A stretch of 64,000 nt of DNA. Source: Pseudomonas sp. JAI120. Lineage in GTDB: Bacteria > Pseudomonadota > Gammaproteobacteria > Pseudomonadales > Pseudomonadaceae. Positions 9,210-16,982 of this stretch are shown piece by piece. A program made the translations under genes and the position numbers. The number at the start of each line of letters is the position of its first letter. Position 1 is the stretch's first letter. The DNA is taken from NCBI RefSeq assembly GCF_014207255.1, contig NZ_JACHCZ010000001.1:1603378-1667377 (forward strand), written 5' to 3'. A model generated the notes under the pieces. The model searched no databases. It saw nothing but the letters and a program-made list of their open reading frames with translations, and had not been told where the DNA came from.

Positions 9210-10696
9210 TTATCGGGGCACCCATTGATACGGCAACAGTTCCGCAATCTCACTTGCCCGCTGCGTCGGCAGGCGCGTGAGGACGTCCTTCAAATAAGCA
9301 TACGGATCATGCCCGTTGAGTCGCGCAGACTGGATCAAACTCATGATCGCCGCTGCCCGTTTGCCGCTGCGCAGTGACCCTGCGAAGAGCCAGTTCTTGC
9401 GTCCAAGAGCCCATGGTCGGATCTGGTTCTCTGCCCAATTATTGTCAATGGGTACGGCGCCGTCATCGAGATAGCGCGACAGAGCCATCCAGCGTTTGAG
9501 GGTGTAATCCAAGCCGTCGTGCACGATCTGGCGCTAGGCGATCATCCAGGCATGCAGGGCATCCATCACCGGCACGGCTTTTTCTTGCCGTATTCGGCGC
9601 CGTAAATCCGGCTCCAAGTCGCGGACTTCACTCTCGATTTGTACAGTAACTGGATGTAGCGCAGGGCCTGCTAGGCAAGCTGGCTCTTGTTGGTGGCGTG
9701 CAGCTCGAAGAACTTGCGCCGTGCATGGGCCATGCAGCCGATCTCGGTGACACCGAGTTCAAAGCTGGCTTTATAGCCGCCAAAATCATCGCAGACCAGC
9801 TTACCCTTCCAGTCTTGCAGGAAGTTGCGGGCGTGTTCTCCGGCGCGGCTGGGGCTGAAGTCGTAAACGACCGCTGCCAAGTCCGAGAACTGGCTAGTGG
9901 CGTAGGCCCAGACATAGGCGCGATGGGTTTTCTTCGCGCCCGGCGTGAGCATCTGCACCGGCGTTTCATCGGCATGAATCACGTCATGCCCAAGCACCGC
10001 GTCGCGCAAGGCATCGACCAGCGGCTGCAACTGCAGGCCACAGTTGCCGACCCATTGCGCCGGAGTCGAGCGGGCGATGGCCAAACCGGCTCGACCGAAA
10101 ATCGACTCCTGGCGGTAGAGCGGCAAGTGGTCAGCGAACTTGGCGATCATGACATGGGCCGGAACCGGTGCCTGAATCAGGGTTTCGCACTGATCGCAGA
10201 CCCATTTTCCACGGATGTGCCGCTCAACGGTGAACACGCCCGGCGTGTAGTCGAGTTTCTCGCTGACATCCTCGCCGATACGCTTGAGAGCGCAGCCGCA
10301 CTGGCAATGGCTGTTGTCCGGTTCGTGATGGATCAGAGTGCGCGGAAACTGCGGCGGCAAGGCAGTGCGTTTAGGTTTTTGCCGAACCTCGGTCGAGGCG
10401 GGAGCAAGCTTCAGCGCTTCAAGTTCGGCTTCGATGGCTGCAATGTCGGTATTGATCAGGTCATCCACCAGACTGGCTTGATCCGGGCTCAATTGCTCGC
10501 TGCGCTTGGCGAACTTGAAGCGCTTGAGCTGCGCAATCTCGTGGGTCAGCTTTTCGATAACCGTTTGGTCGCGGTGGATCTTCTGGCCCATGGTCTCGAC
10601 TTTCTGATCGAGACTCTCGACGCGCTGCATCAATTGCGCCGCCAGAGCGCGCAGTTGTTTAGGGGTTAGTTGGTCGAGATTGGGGCGCGAAGTCAT
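9210..10696 (-). pseudogene. tnpC: IS66 transposase TnpC, broken
   Basis: The N-terminal part (from MTSRPNLDQLTPKQ, 10696) has the coiled-coil and zinc-finger region (CQCGC ... CDQC) and the catalytic core start (HADETPVQ, VCDDFGGYK). An in-frame TAG follows KSQLA, then a one-base loss near LLY shifts frame. The middle can be read on as IESEVRDLEPDLRRR to MDALHAWMIA, where a second TAG interrupts before RQIVHDG. The C-terminal part (IDNNWAENQIRPWALGRKNW) carries the conserved glutamate. Both stops look like CAG to TAG changes. Confidence 0.85.
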
Positions 10697-10777
10697 GCTG
10701 CCGATTTTGCCAGAGTCGGCTAAAACCGACGATAGGCTCATCGGACAATTGCACGGCCTGGGTGGTCATGGCAGACG

Positions 10778-11113
10778 TTATACGATGGAAATTGCGCTGC
10801 CAGGCCCGACTCTTTGCCATGGCAAACCTAGCACCAGGGCATGCAGTTGTTCGGCACCCAATTCCATCTGAGAACCGTGTCGAGAACCCGGCCAGAAGAA
10901 CTTGCCTTGATGCAGGCGGCGCGCCGCCAGCCAGATACCCAACCCATCGTGCACCAGCACTTTCATGCGATTGGCGCGGCGGTTGGCAAACAGATAAGCA
11001 CAGTGCGGCTGAGCCGCACCGAACACCGCCACCACCCGCGCCAGAGCGGTGTCGGTGCCGGCTCGCATGTCCATAGGTTCGGTGGCAAGCCAGATGGAGT
11101 CGATGCGGATCAT
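10778..11113 (-). CDS. tnpB: IS66 accessory protein TnpB
   Basis: A complete 111-residue IS66 Orf2-type protein: IDSIWLATEPMDMRAGTDT, then VLVHDGLGIWLAARRLHQG, ending ALVLGLPWQRVG. It overlaps the end of tnpA by four bases (ATGA) as in intact IS66 elements, and tnpC follows. The exact role of TnpB in IS66 transposition is not known. It has no working partners here. Confidence 0.9.
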   Translation of the reverse strand: MIRIDSIWLATEPMDMRAGTDTALARVVAVFGAAQPHCAYLFANRRANRMKVLVHDGLGIWLAARRLHQGKFFWPGSRHGSQMELGAEQLHALVLGLPWQRVGPGSAISIV

Positions 11114-11441
11114 CGCAACAGGTCTCGCGAAAAGTCGCGCAGGCAGCAGCGCTTTCGGTCGGCCAGTTCACTTTGACGGTGCCGCGCGGGTGTGGGATTT
11201 CGAGGCAGATAGTCGACGACGTGGCTTCCGATCTTGCCCCGATAGGTTGCAAGGGCAGCGGAATGAAAGCAGGTTGCAGCGCCATGGTTTTCGGCGTTTG
11301 CACTCGAATCCATTTATGGACGAGATTCGCGTTGAGGCTGTGGCTCAGCGCGACATTGGCAATCGAGGCACCGGGCTGGGCGCACTCTTGAATGACCTGG
11401 GCCTTGAAGGATTTAGAGTAGGAACGGCGTTGTGGCTGCAT
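11110..11441 (-). pseudogene. tnpA: IS66 TnpA, frameshifted near its C-terminus
   Basis: Reading starts at MQPQRRSYSKSFKAQVI (11441) with the helix-turn-helix ANVALSHSLNANLVHKW of IS66 TnpA. Near the end, AAACATF continues out of frame, while the expected RDLLR and the stop overlapping tnpB lie in the neighbouring frame. A single-base loss close to 11135 explains this. The shifted reading would run on for about 150 codons into tnpB. Confidence 0.75.
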
Positions 11442-11466
11442 GGAAGACCCGCTTAAAAGGCTAGAA

Positions 11467-11497
11467 ATGGTGTCCACTCAAATCAGGTGGACACCAT
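11467..11497. repeat. Palindrome ATGGTGTCCAC / GTGGACACCAT
   Basis: An 11-bp perfect inverted repeat around a nine-base centre, just upstream of the IS66 tnpA start. The word GGTGTCCACC recurs at about 25859-25868. It looks like insertion-sequence ends or a remnant of them; the family is uncertain. Confidence 0.4.
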
Positions 11498-11567
11498 CGC
11501 CTTTGGTGTCGGGGTCAGGAAGGTGTGTTGGCCGGACGCATACGTTGCATCGGCCATGGGGTCAATT

Positions 11568-11737
11568 CGGCGTCAGCGCAAACACACGTTATCCCCATTT
11601 ACTTGGACGACATCAAATTTGTGGGAGTCCCGGTGGACCTCATTGGCGTCCGTTTCAAATTCGATCCGCAAGACCCCGATTAGCGCGAGAAACCCGACAA
11701 AGAGATCGTTGAAAAATTGATTGATAAGCTGACCTGA
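11568..11737 (+). pseudogene. TIR-domain-like remnant
   Basis: RRQRKH, a two-base slip, then VIPIYLDDIKFVGVPVDLIG and VRFKFDPQDPD, an in-frame TAG (11681-11683), then REKPDKEIVEKLIDKLT and a stop. The IPIYLDD...GVPxDLIG pattern resembles the C-terminal half of bacterial TIR domains, which are NAD-cleaving or signalling modules in defence systems. No start or N-terminal half remains. Assignment rests on motif shape only. Confidence 0.35.
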
Positions 11738-12039
11738 TAGTCCTGCGACGAGGCCGTGGATATCACTGATAGTCGATTGGAGCCCGAGCGCTAATATCAA
11801 GACGATGACTTGGCCGAACGCTTACCGTTCCTATGCTACTGCCTAGGAACGATTCATACGCGAGAAGGCCAACCACCGAGTCAGTCGGTGCGCGCAGTGA
11901 ACGTCAGCTAAGTGTCGGCTTGAGCCCTTCGCGACAATCAGAAATCGGCCATTGCAAGTCCTTCACTGTGGAAAGACAAGGATGGCTAATCAAAGTAACG
12001 GTCGCTAACCGGCGCGAACCTGACGATTCAAGTCAAAAT

Positions 12040-12495
12040 TTACCGGATCTGGTACAGCACAGCGGCCCCTGGCTTGGGTTCGAAAGCGGGCACAGTGTGC
12101 TGCTCAAGTGGCATACCCTTGGTATCCCAAACCAAGGTGTCCGATGGGAATTCGTCCTTGCGGGTCATGACGTCGATCTGCTTGACGATCACCTCCGAGC
12201 TTGCTTGCACATCGGGGTTCCATTCGAAGACCCCCACTCTACCGTAGAACACAGCCGGCGCGTCGGCGTCAAGGCGCCGGTCGGGGCACATGACCAAACC
12301 GCGGTCAAGCATGACCCGCAACGCGCCTACAGGCACCGCCTTTACCGTGGGCGTGGTCCGCTCGGTGCTGTGACCTGGGCAGATATTGGCCGAGCGAGTA
12401 ACCATATCCTCGACCACTTCACGATCGGATTGGGCCTCCGCCGAAATGGCAACAGCAGACAGCGCAAGCACGACAAGGTTTGACTTCCAGGACAT
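12040..12495 (-). CDS. Exported hypothetical protein
   Basis: I start at 12495 because an AGGAGG site lies six bases upstream and the resulting N-terminus (MSWKSNLVVLALSAVAISAEA) is a good signal peptide. The mature part of about 130 residues includes a cysteine pair (ICPGH, VMCPDRR) that could form a periplasmic disulfide. It ends at GAAVLYQIR. I recognise no family. It sits beside ICE remnants and may be cargo of the outer island. Confidence 0.6.
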   Translation of the reverse strand: MSWKSNLVVLALSAVAISAEAQSDREVVEDMVTRSANICPGHSTERTTPTVKAVPVGALRVMLDRGLVMCPDRRLDADAPAVFYGRVGVFEWNPDVQASSEVIVKQIDVMTRKDEFPSDTLVWDTKGMPLEQHTVPAFEPKPGAAVLYQIR

Positions 12496-12592
12496 GCGAA
12501 ACCTCCTATGAAAAAACCAACGCTGCGGACTACCCCATATAAGAACAGTCCGTTGGCATTGGGGCATACTTGAAGACTACCACGACATTTAG

Positions 12593-12730
12593 TCTGTTCC
12601 ACTTATGGATTGCCTGGTAAATCAGACGGTGATCACGTCTGAAGAAATCGTCCGCAGAGAGGACGTCCGCGATGAGGTCCCATGTGGAATTGTCGAGCAT
12701 CAGGCCAGCAATCACGCCTTGCTCGGCCTC
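12593..12730 (-). pseudogene. DnaB replicative helicase N-terminal fragment
   Basis: About 46 codons read HEAEQGVIAGLMLDNSTWDL, ADVLSADDFFRRDHRLIYQA and IHKWNR. This is the conserved N-terminal domain of DnaB-type helicases. It is cut at both ends: the soj remnant is fused directly before it and unrelated sequence follows. ICEs of the PAPI-1/clc type carry soj, dnaB-like and parB genes in this order at the end next to the tRNA, which fits a deletion inside such a cluster. Confidence 0.8.
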
Positions 12731-12872
12731 ATGTCGACGACAGAGACAGCTGATTATCCAGATCGATGAGCAGGGTACGGATCCCTGCATCGGCGCAGAA
12801 CGCGCTCAGATTGACGCCAACCGTGGTTTTACCCGGCCCGCCTTTGGTTGAAACGACCGCAGTGACTTTCAT
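12729..12872 (-). pseudogene. soj: Soj/ParA N-terminal fragment (outer island copy)
   Basis: Begins MKVTAVVSTKGGPGKTT, with the deviant Walker A of ParA ATPases, continues to TLLIDLDNQ, and stops after about 46 residues at the junction with the dnaB fragment. It lies just inside the tRNA-derived repeat at 12995. It differs from the copy at 36839-37228 by several substitutions, so the two come from related but distinct elements. Confidence 0.85.
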
Positions 12873-13048
12873 GATATTGACCTCGGAATCGTAGGATTTG
12901 AGATGCTTTCATGCAGGTCACGCTGTGCGCTTTGATCCCCCCGGAAAAATCCAAGGCAAAAAAAAGCCTGCATCGCTGCAGGCTTTTCCCTATCTGGCTC
13001 CACGACCTGGACTCGAACCAGGGACCCAATGATTAACAGTCATTTGCT
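12754..13048. repeat. Island-end direct repeat, copy 1
   Basis: This block matches 37110-37405 with five substitutions (all within soj) and one fewer A in an A-run. It contains the soj 5' end, its leader, the tRNA terminator hairpin and the last 54 bases of tRNA-Asn. It marks the junction of two integrated elements. Confidence 0.93.
12995..13048 (-). other. Attachment site: 3' fragment of tRNA-Asn
   Basis: Identical to the 3' 54 bases of the tRNA-Asn gene (37352-37405), from the CCA end through the anticodon GTT to the base before the D-arm side. After CATTTGCT the sequence diverges, so this is not a working tRNA. It is the expected product of site-specific integration into the tRNA 3' end. 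Confidence 0.9.
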
Positions 13049-13282
13049 AGCTGTTAGTCGCAACGGTGCCACGGAAGAACGTGGTGGAGAGATAGGGTTG
13101 CTGCATAGCGTGAGCCGCATGAACGCAGCACGCCACGAAAGTTAGTCGTGGTTGGATTGGGTTGTCAAAGCGTGGCAAAGCAATGAGGTGTAGGAAAAGG
13201 AGGCGGCGGCAGTCAGCTCATGGACCGACGCCCCCTGTGTTTCGATGGCAGAACATTCAGGTAAACACCACTCGGCCCAGCG

Positions 13283-13579
13283 TTAATGACGCGACTTGCA
13301 GCTTACAACTGAAAATCCCCGAGCGAGCACTTCAAACCCTGTGCCTCCATAGGCTTTCAGACTGTATTTAACGCCCTCAAGCTGATCAGCTGAGACATCC
13401 TCCATTTCAAGTTCGCTTAAGTAAAAACTTCCACACACATCAGGAACGCTTAAGCGACGAACCCCCGTAAACTCTAAAACAACTTCAAACTCCGACTACT
13501 TAGACGCATAAAGCATCTCCAGACTAAACTTGTAAGTTTCAACCGCCTCCCGTATTTTCACGCTGCAAGCTGAGCCCCT
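13283..13579 (-). pseudogene. Small immunity-like protein, interrupted
   Basis: Reading the minus strand gives IREAVETYKFSLEMLYASK, an in-frame TAG at 13496-13498, then SEFEVVLEFTGVRRLSVPD, CGSFYLSELEMEDVSADQLE and GVKYSLKAYGG to a stop at 13283. Composition and AT-rich codon use match the neighbouring immunity/toxin genes, and the pattern (F.V.LEF.GV..L, then QLEGVKY) resembles small immunity proteins. No start is left upstream. Family not identified. Confidence 0.45.
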
Positions 13580-13774
13580 TTATTAAATTTAGATTATAAA
13601 AATCAAAATCGGAAATAATGAAAAGCTTTTCAACGCCCTCACAAACCCTTTCAACTGCCCGCCTATTTTCTCCTAGTCATCAGGACGCATATCAGGCCTG
13701 ATCCCTTAGCATTCTAATATCTCTCCAAACCTGAAGAGAAGAGGAAATATTCACTTGAAAAATTGAGGTCAGCC

Positions 13775-14316
13775 CCTGAGGAATCCCCACAAATCTACTC
13801 CAGTCTCTGAGCTTGCCGGTGCACTTCATCGCGCAGCGATAGCTCCATATCCGCCAATTTCGAGCAGGACAATCCGATGGTGGAGCATCTCAAGTATTCG
13901 AGGCCGAGACGCCAGAGTGAGAGCACCGGTTTCTGCCTGATGCTGTTGCTCTGGAAGTGAAGTGAGCATTTTCCAGTAGAACGGCGGACGTTCATGTTGC
14001 AGCTGAACGTGACCGAGCACGCGATCCAAACGTTTGATCGAATGCTTGGTGTAAGCTCTGCTGGGCATAAATCTGCCCAGATCAGTCAGCGTCAGACGGC
14101 GCCGGTACAGCAAAGCGCTGACGCAGCTCATCAGGGCGTTCAGGCGCTTGCGGTGCAGAGTGGGGAGTGCTTGGAAAAATGCCTTGTGTAAGAATCGTAC
14201 GACCTGCATGAGTCTCGGGTATTGGTTTGCCTGGCGACTACCAAACTGCCCGACTCATGCAGGCCACTCAAGATATCTAACTGACCTGCAAGAAAGTTTT
14301 GTGGGGATTCCTCAGG
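13775..14316 (-). mobile_element. Internally deleted IS4-family element (542 bp)
   Basis: Both ends carry the 19-bp inverted repeat CCTGAGGAATCCCCACAAA (13775-13793 and, inverted, 14298-14316), with imperfect extension outward (CAGCC/CAGAT). Inside is only the N-terminal part of an IS4-type transposase. The element therefore kept both ends but lost most of its gene, giving a non-autonomous, possibly still mobilisable unit. Confidence 0.7.
13826..14209 (-). pseudogene. IS4-family transposase, N-terminal fragment
   Basis: The frame encodes about 60-70 residues typical of IS4-family transposase N-termini (FFQALPTLHRKRLNALMSCV, LYRRRLTLTDLGR, KHSIKRLDRVLGH). It then passes through a deletion into short C-terminal-looking sequence. 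The DDE catalytic core is missing. Confidence 0.8.
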
Positions 14317-14397
14317 ATCTGTCCCATTTCCCGCAAAATCAAATAATCGTGCCCCCCAATATTCTTTTATCATAGTGTAACTTTACGTCAACTACTG

Positions 14398-14814
14398 CTA
14401 ACTCTTAAAATCAACATAAACTGACTTAATCAACGCATCAACCTCGTAATCACCAATATCTGGAACATAAAAACTCAATCCAAGTTCGCGTATCTTGAAG
14501 CCGGATGCACTAACATCAATTCGTACATTTTCTTTAATCAACAACTCACTCAAAAAAGAGTAACGCTCTCCTACAACCTTTATATTATTGAAATAAAACT
14601 CACTACCTCTCAAAAACTCGGCACCTTCCAAGCGGTCATCAGCATCATAATAGACATGAACTCGATGCACACTATAGTCTTCCGTTTCATTTCCATCATC
14701 CGCTGTTTTTTTAAAAGCAGAAAAATCACCTCCCAACACCTCGCGCACTTTTTCACGGCTCATCCCTGATTGAAGAGGACCAACACAGCCGACTGAAATA
14801 AACTTTAAGAGCAT
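14398..14814 (-). CDS. Probable immunity protein
   Basis: A 138-residue acidic protein encoded in AT-rich DNA directly after the toxin-like tail, the usual order of toxin-immunity pairs. It begins CVGPLQSGMSREKVREVLGG and continues with VHVYYDADDRLEGAEF and GERYSFLSELLIKENV. This layout recurs in small cytosolic immunity proteins of polymorphic toxin systems. There is no signal peptide. The start codon follows the toxin stop closely. I infer that it would neutralise the toxin domain encoded at 14821-15130. Confidence 0.6.
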   Translation of the reverse strand: MLLKFISVGCVGPLQSGMSREKVREVLGGDFSAFKKTADDGNETEDYSVHRVHVYYDADDRLEGAEFLRGSEFYFNNIKVVGERYSFLSELLIKENVRIDVSASGFKIRELGLSFYVPDIGDYEVDALIKSVYVDFKS

Positions 14815-14820
14815 AATTTT

Positions 14821-15130
14821 TTACCTCTTAAAGTCGTTGGAATCCAGTTTTGATGCGTATTCAAGCATCTGCTTGATGCCCTCATCATACTTATTACCAA
14901 ACTGACGCCTAATATCATCAATATCCATTTGCATAGCCTCTTTAAGCTTCCCCTGACTAAGCAGTTCTTCTTGCTTGGCTCGATAAGCTTCAGCTGGCTT
15001 TGAGCCACCGTAGCTTGAAGTTTTTTCGTGATCCGCTGGGTCCATTTTTATTGCAGGACCATCTTTTGTGCTGATGGGAGCTCCCTTGTAGCAGCTCTGA
15101 GCAGGACAATGAAGCATAGGCTGGAGATGT
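14821..15130 (-). pseudogene. C-terminal polymorphic-toxin domain, orphan
   Basis: The frame reads KGAPISTKDGPAIKMDPADH, then EKTSSYGG, KPAEAYRAKQEELLSQGKLK and DIDDIRRQFGNKYDEGI. The MDPxDHxxT start and AMQMDIDDIRRQFGNKYD end resemble HNH/endonuclease VII-like toxin tails of Rhs, CdiA or other polymorphic toxins. The delivery part is missing: sequence is joined at about 15131 to a persulfide-dioxygenase remnant. A start codon in the same frame lies inside that remnant (15174). Activity is inference. Confidence 0.5.
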
Positions 15131-15382
15131 CTACGGTGTCGGAGGCAGTCCAGAAAGATGGTCGGCATATACATGGGTTTCTAATAACCACTCCACCGTA
15201 AGGGTTTGCTCACGCACGTAGGTAATTAAAAGTTCCGCGCTTTTGCAAGAGGTGTGACCTGATGTGGGATCGTAATCGAGCACAGAGTCGATAATGGCGC
15301 AGTGCCCTGTAGTCGGGTCACTGACAACATAGCTGTAGGTATACGTAGCGGTGTCAAAAAAAGCTTCTACATGTGGTTTCAT
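15131..15382 (-). pseudogene. Persulfide dioxygenase-like hydrolase, N-terminal fragment
   Basis: 83 codons resemble the start of the intact hydrolase at 18706-19584: EAFFDTATYTYSYVV, IIDSVLDYDPTSGHT, then LLETHVYADHLSG. The metal-binding motif HxHxDH is changed to HVYADH. The frame stops soon after, where unrelated toxin sequence begins. It is a truncated second copy and should be inactive. Confidence 0.8.
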
Positions 15383-15518
15383 GATGGAATTCTCTTTTCG
15401 ATATACGAAGTGGAGTGCTGATCTACCAACGGGCTCTGGTAAGGAACCGTGATCAGTGCTTCGTACCTAAACCACCACGGGCACCTTCAGGCGCCCGCTA
15501 GTGTGCAACGGTTGTCGC

Positions 15519-15707
15519 TCAGCAACGGTTACAGGTTTTGATGCCTAGCAACGTATAGACAGGGCAAAAACGGAAAATGCCAGTGGCCAGCGGCACTAAA
15601 CCTATCCAACCCCACACGCCGATCACACCGGACAGGCTGAGGCCAATGAGAAGCAGACCGGCGACAATGCGCAGGCTACGGTCAATGGTTCCAATGTTCG
15701 CTTTCAT
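15519..15707 (-). CDS. DUF2892 inner-membrane protein
   Basis: A 62-residue protein with N-terminal NIGTIDRSLRIVAGLLLIGL, a second hydrophobic segment (GWIGLVPLATGIFRFCPVY) and a cysteine-containing C-terminus (LLGIKTCNRC). This is the DUF2892 family, the membrane part of YgaP-like rhodaneses, often found with sulfur-handling genes. It is complete and sits among sulfide-oxidation genes. Confidence 0.85.
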   Translation of the reverse strand: MKANIGTIDRSLRIVAGLLLIGLSLSGVIGVWGWIGLVPLATGIFRFCPVYTLLGIKTCNRC

Positions 15708-15720
15708 GGCGATCTCCCGA

Positions 15721-15963
15721 TCAATGGCTGCGCTGGGTCTCCAGCGCAGTAAAGAACATGCCGGCCACCATGGCCAACATGAATACGATCACTTGCCAGC
15801 GTCCTGTCAGCAGAGTTGCCACTGCGGGGCTGGGGCCAACAGCCTCACCCAGTGGTGGTGGCTCATCCACGGTCAGAGTTGGCGCACCTTCTTCGAAGTG
15901 CAGCGTGCAGCGATAGTTTTGCTGTTGCTCCAAACGCAAATTCACACGAGTGCTGTCGTTCAT
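15721..15963 (-). pseudogene. OsmC-like N-terminus joined to a membrane-protein C-terminus
   Basis: From an ATG at 15963 behind an AAGGA site the product starts like an OsmC-family peroxidase-like protein (LHFEEGAPTLTVDEPPPLG, EAVGPSPA). It then switches within VATLLTGRWQVIVFMLAMVAG to a transmembrane tail of YeeE/YedE-like character. A deletion has fused two genes of a sulfur cluster. An out-of-context hydrophobic stretch upstream (about 15985-16065) may be another remnant. Confidence 0.55.
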
Positions 15964-16150
15964 GAGTCCTATCCTTCTTGACGGTAGGTTCAATCCAGTT
16001 CCGCAGTAGCGGCCCAGAAAATGGGGCAGTGCGGCGACCGAGATAAATACCATCAGAAGAACCATTGCCGCCGGATCTGGCAGTCATGGATTAGCTGAAG
16101 GCTTTTCAGGACAGCCCTTAACAGGCGGGCAAGTGCCCCGCCCACTTGAT

Positions 16151-16954
16151 CTACTGAATAGCTTTTACCAGCAACGCCACTGCAACCCCCGCAGATACGA
16201 GGGCAAACCCTTTTTGTAAGTTTGGCCCCGACAGTTTGGCAGCGACCAAGCGCCCGCAGATCATGCCGGCTAATGCTCCAATGGAAAATGGAATGGCAAC
16301 AGCCCACTGTAAGTGCCCAGCTGCCGAGCTTGCAGCAACGCCGGAAATTGAAACCAGCGCAATAACGGCCAGAGACGTTGCAAGCACTGACTGAGCGGTC
16401 AAATTGGTGTAGCGCTGGAGGGCCGGCACCATCACAAAGCCACCGCCCACGCCGAGCAAGCCAGAAAGCCCGCCGGCGACAATTCCAGAGACGGCGAGTG
16501 CCCATGCACACGGACCAGTCCAGTTAAGCTTTCCTCGGTCGACGTCCAATAGACAAGGTGGTGGTTTGGAGGTGACGGGGGGCTTGGACTCCGTGGACGG
16601 CGCGAGCGATCGTTGATAGACCCGAAACGCAACGTACATCAGCACGAAGGCGAACATGATCGTCAATGGACGGTTAGGCGTGCGCTGCGCCAGCCAAAGA
16701 CCAAGTGGAGAACAGACGATCCCCGCGCCTGCAACTAAGAGCGCGGCTTTATAACGGACGGTACCGTTTTTGAGTCCCATCACGGCACCCAGGGTCGCGG
16801 CTAAACCGACAGCCAGTAAACCGATCGGCCCAGCCTCGGCCATGCTCAACCCCGCCCCAAACACCAGCAATGGAACCGCCAGTATTCCTCCGCCAGCGCC
16901 GGTCAGCGCCAGAATGACTCCAACAGTAAGCCCGAGCAGTAAGACGATGATCAT
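16151..16954 (-). CDS. TauE/SafE-family sulfite or sulfur-anion exporter
   Basis: The ATG at 16954 follows a GGAG site and gives 267 residues with about eight membrane helices. TauE/SafE signatures are present in both halves: LALTGAGGGILAVPLLVFGA at the start and GIVAGGLSGLLGVGGGFVMV in the middle. Such proteins move sulfite, thiosulfate or organosulfonates across the inner membrane. It is 28 bases after the SQR fusion gene, so it most likely removes sulfite made by the persulfide dioxygenase. Confidence 0.85.
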   Translation of the reverse strand: MIIVLLLGLTVGVILALTGAGGGILAVPLLVFGAGLSMAEAGPIGLLAVGLAATLGAVMGLKNGTVRYKAALLVAGAGIVCSPLGLWLAQRTPNRPLTIMFAFVLMYVAFRVYQRSLAPSTESKPPVTSKPPPCLLDVDRGKLNWTGPCAWALAVSGIVAGGLSGLLGVGGGFVMVPALQRYTNLTAQSVLATSLAVIALVSISGVAASSAAGHLQWAVAIPFSIGALAGMICGRLVAAKLSGPNLQKGFALVSAGVAVALLVKAIQ

Positions 16955-16982
16955 CTCAGTCTCCTTGCTTTCAGGTCTGGTT

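Larger units (their letters stand above)
9200..11470 (-). mobile_element. IS66-family insertion sequence, decayed
   Basis: The three-gene arrangement tnpA-tnpB-tnpC of the IS66 family is present on the minus strand. tnpA carries a frameshift and tnpC two in-frame TAG codons plus a frameshift; only tnpB is intact. I could not identify terminal inverted repeats with confidence, so the borders are approximate. The element should be unable to move by itself. Confidence 0.75.

Noticed and set aside
9698..10669. 323-codon plus-strand frame opposite tnpC
   Set aside because: Antisense to the clear IS66 transposase reading, with which it shares codon-position bias.
12342..12602. 86-codon minus-strand frame over the exported protein
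   Set aside because: Shadow of the frame with a signal peptide and AGGAGG site; no features of its own.
12957..12987. tRNA-type hairpin at copy 1 as an independent terminator
   Set aside because: It is part of the duplicated island end and has no complete tRNA in front of it, so I did not list it as a separate working terminator.
13162..13371. 69-codon plus-strand frame at the island edge
   Set aside because: Arg-rich start, no ribosome site, overlaps the minus-strand immunity-like remnant.
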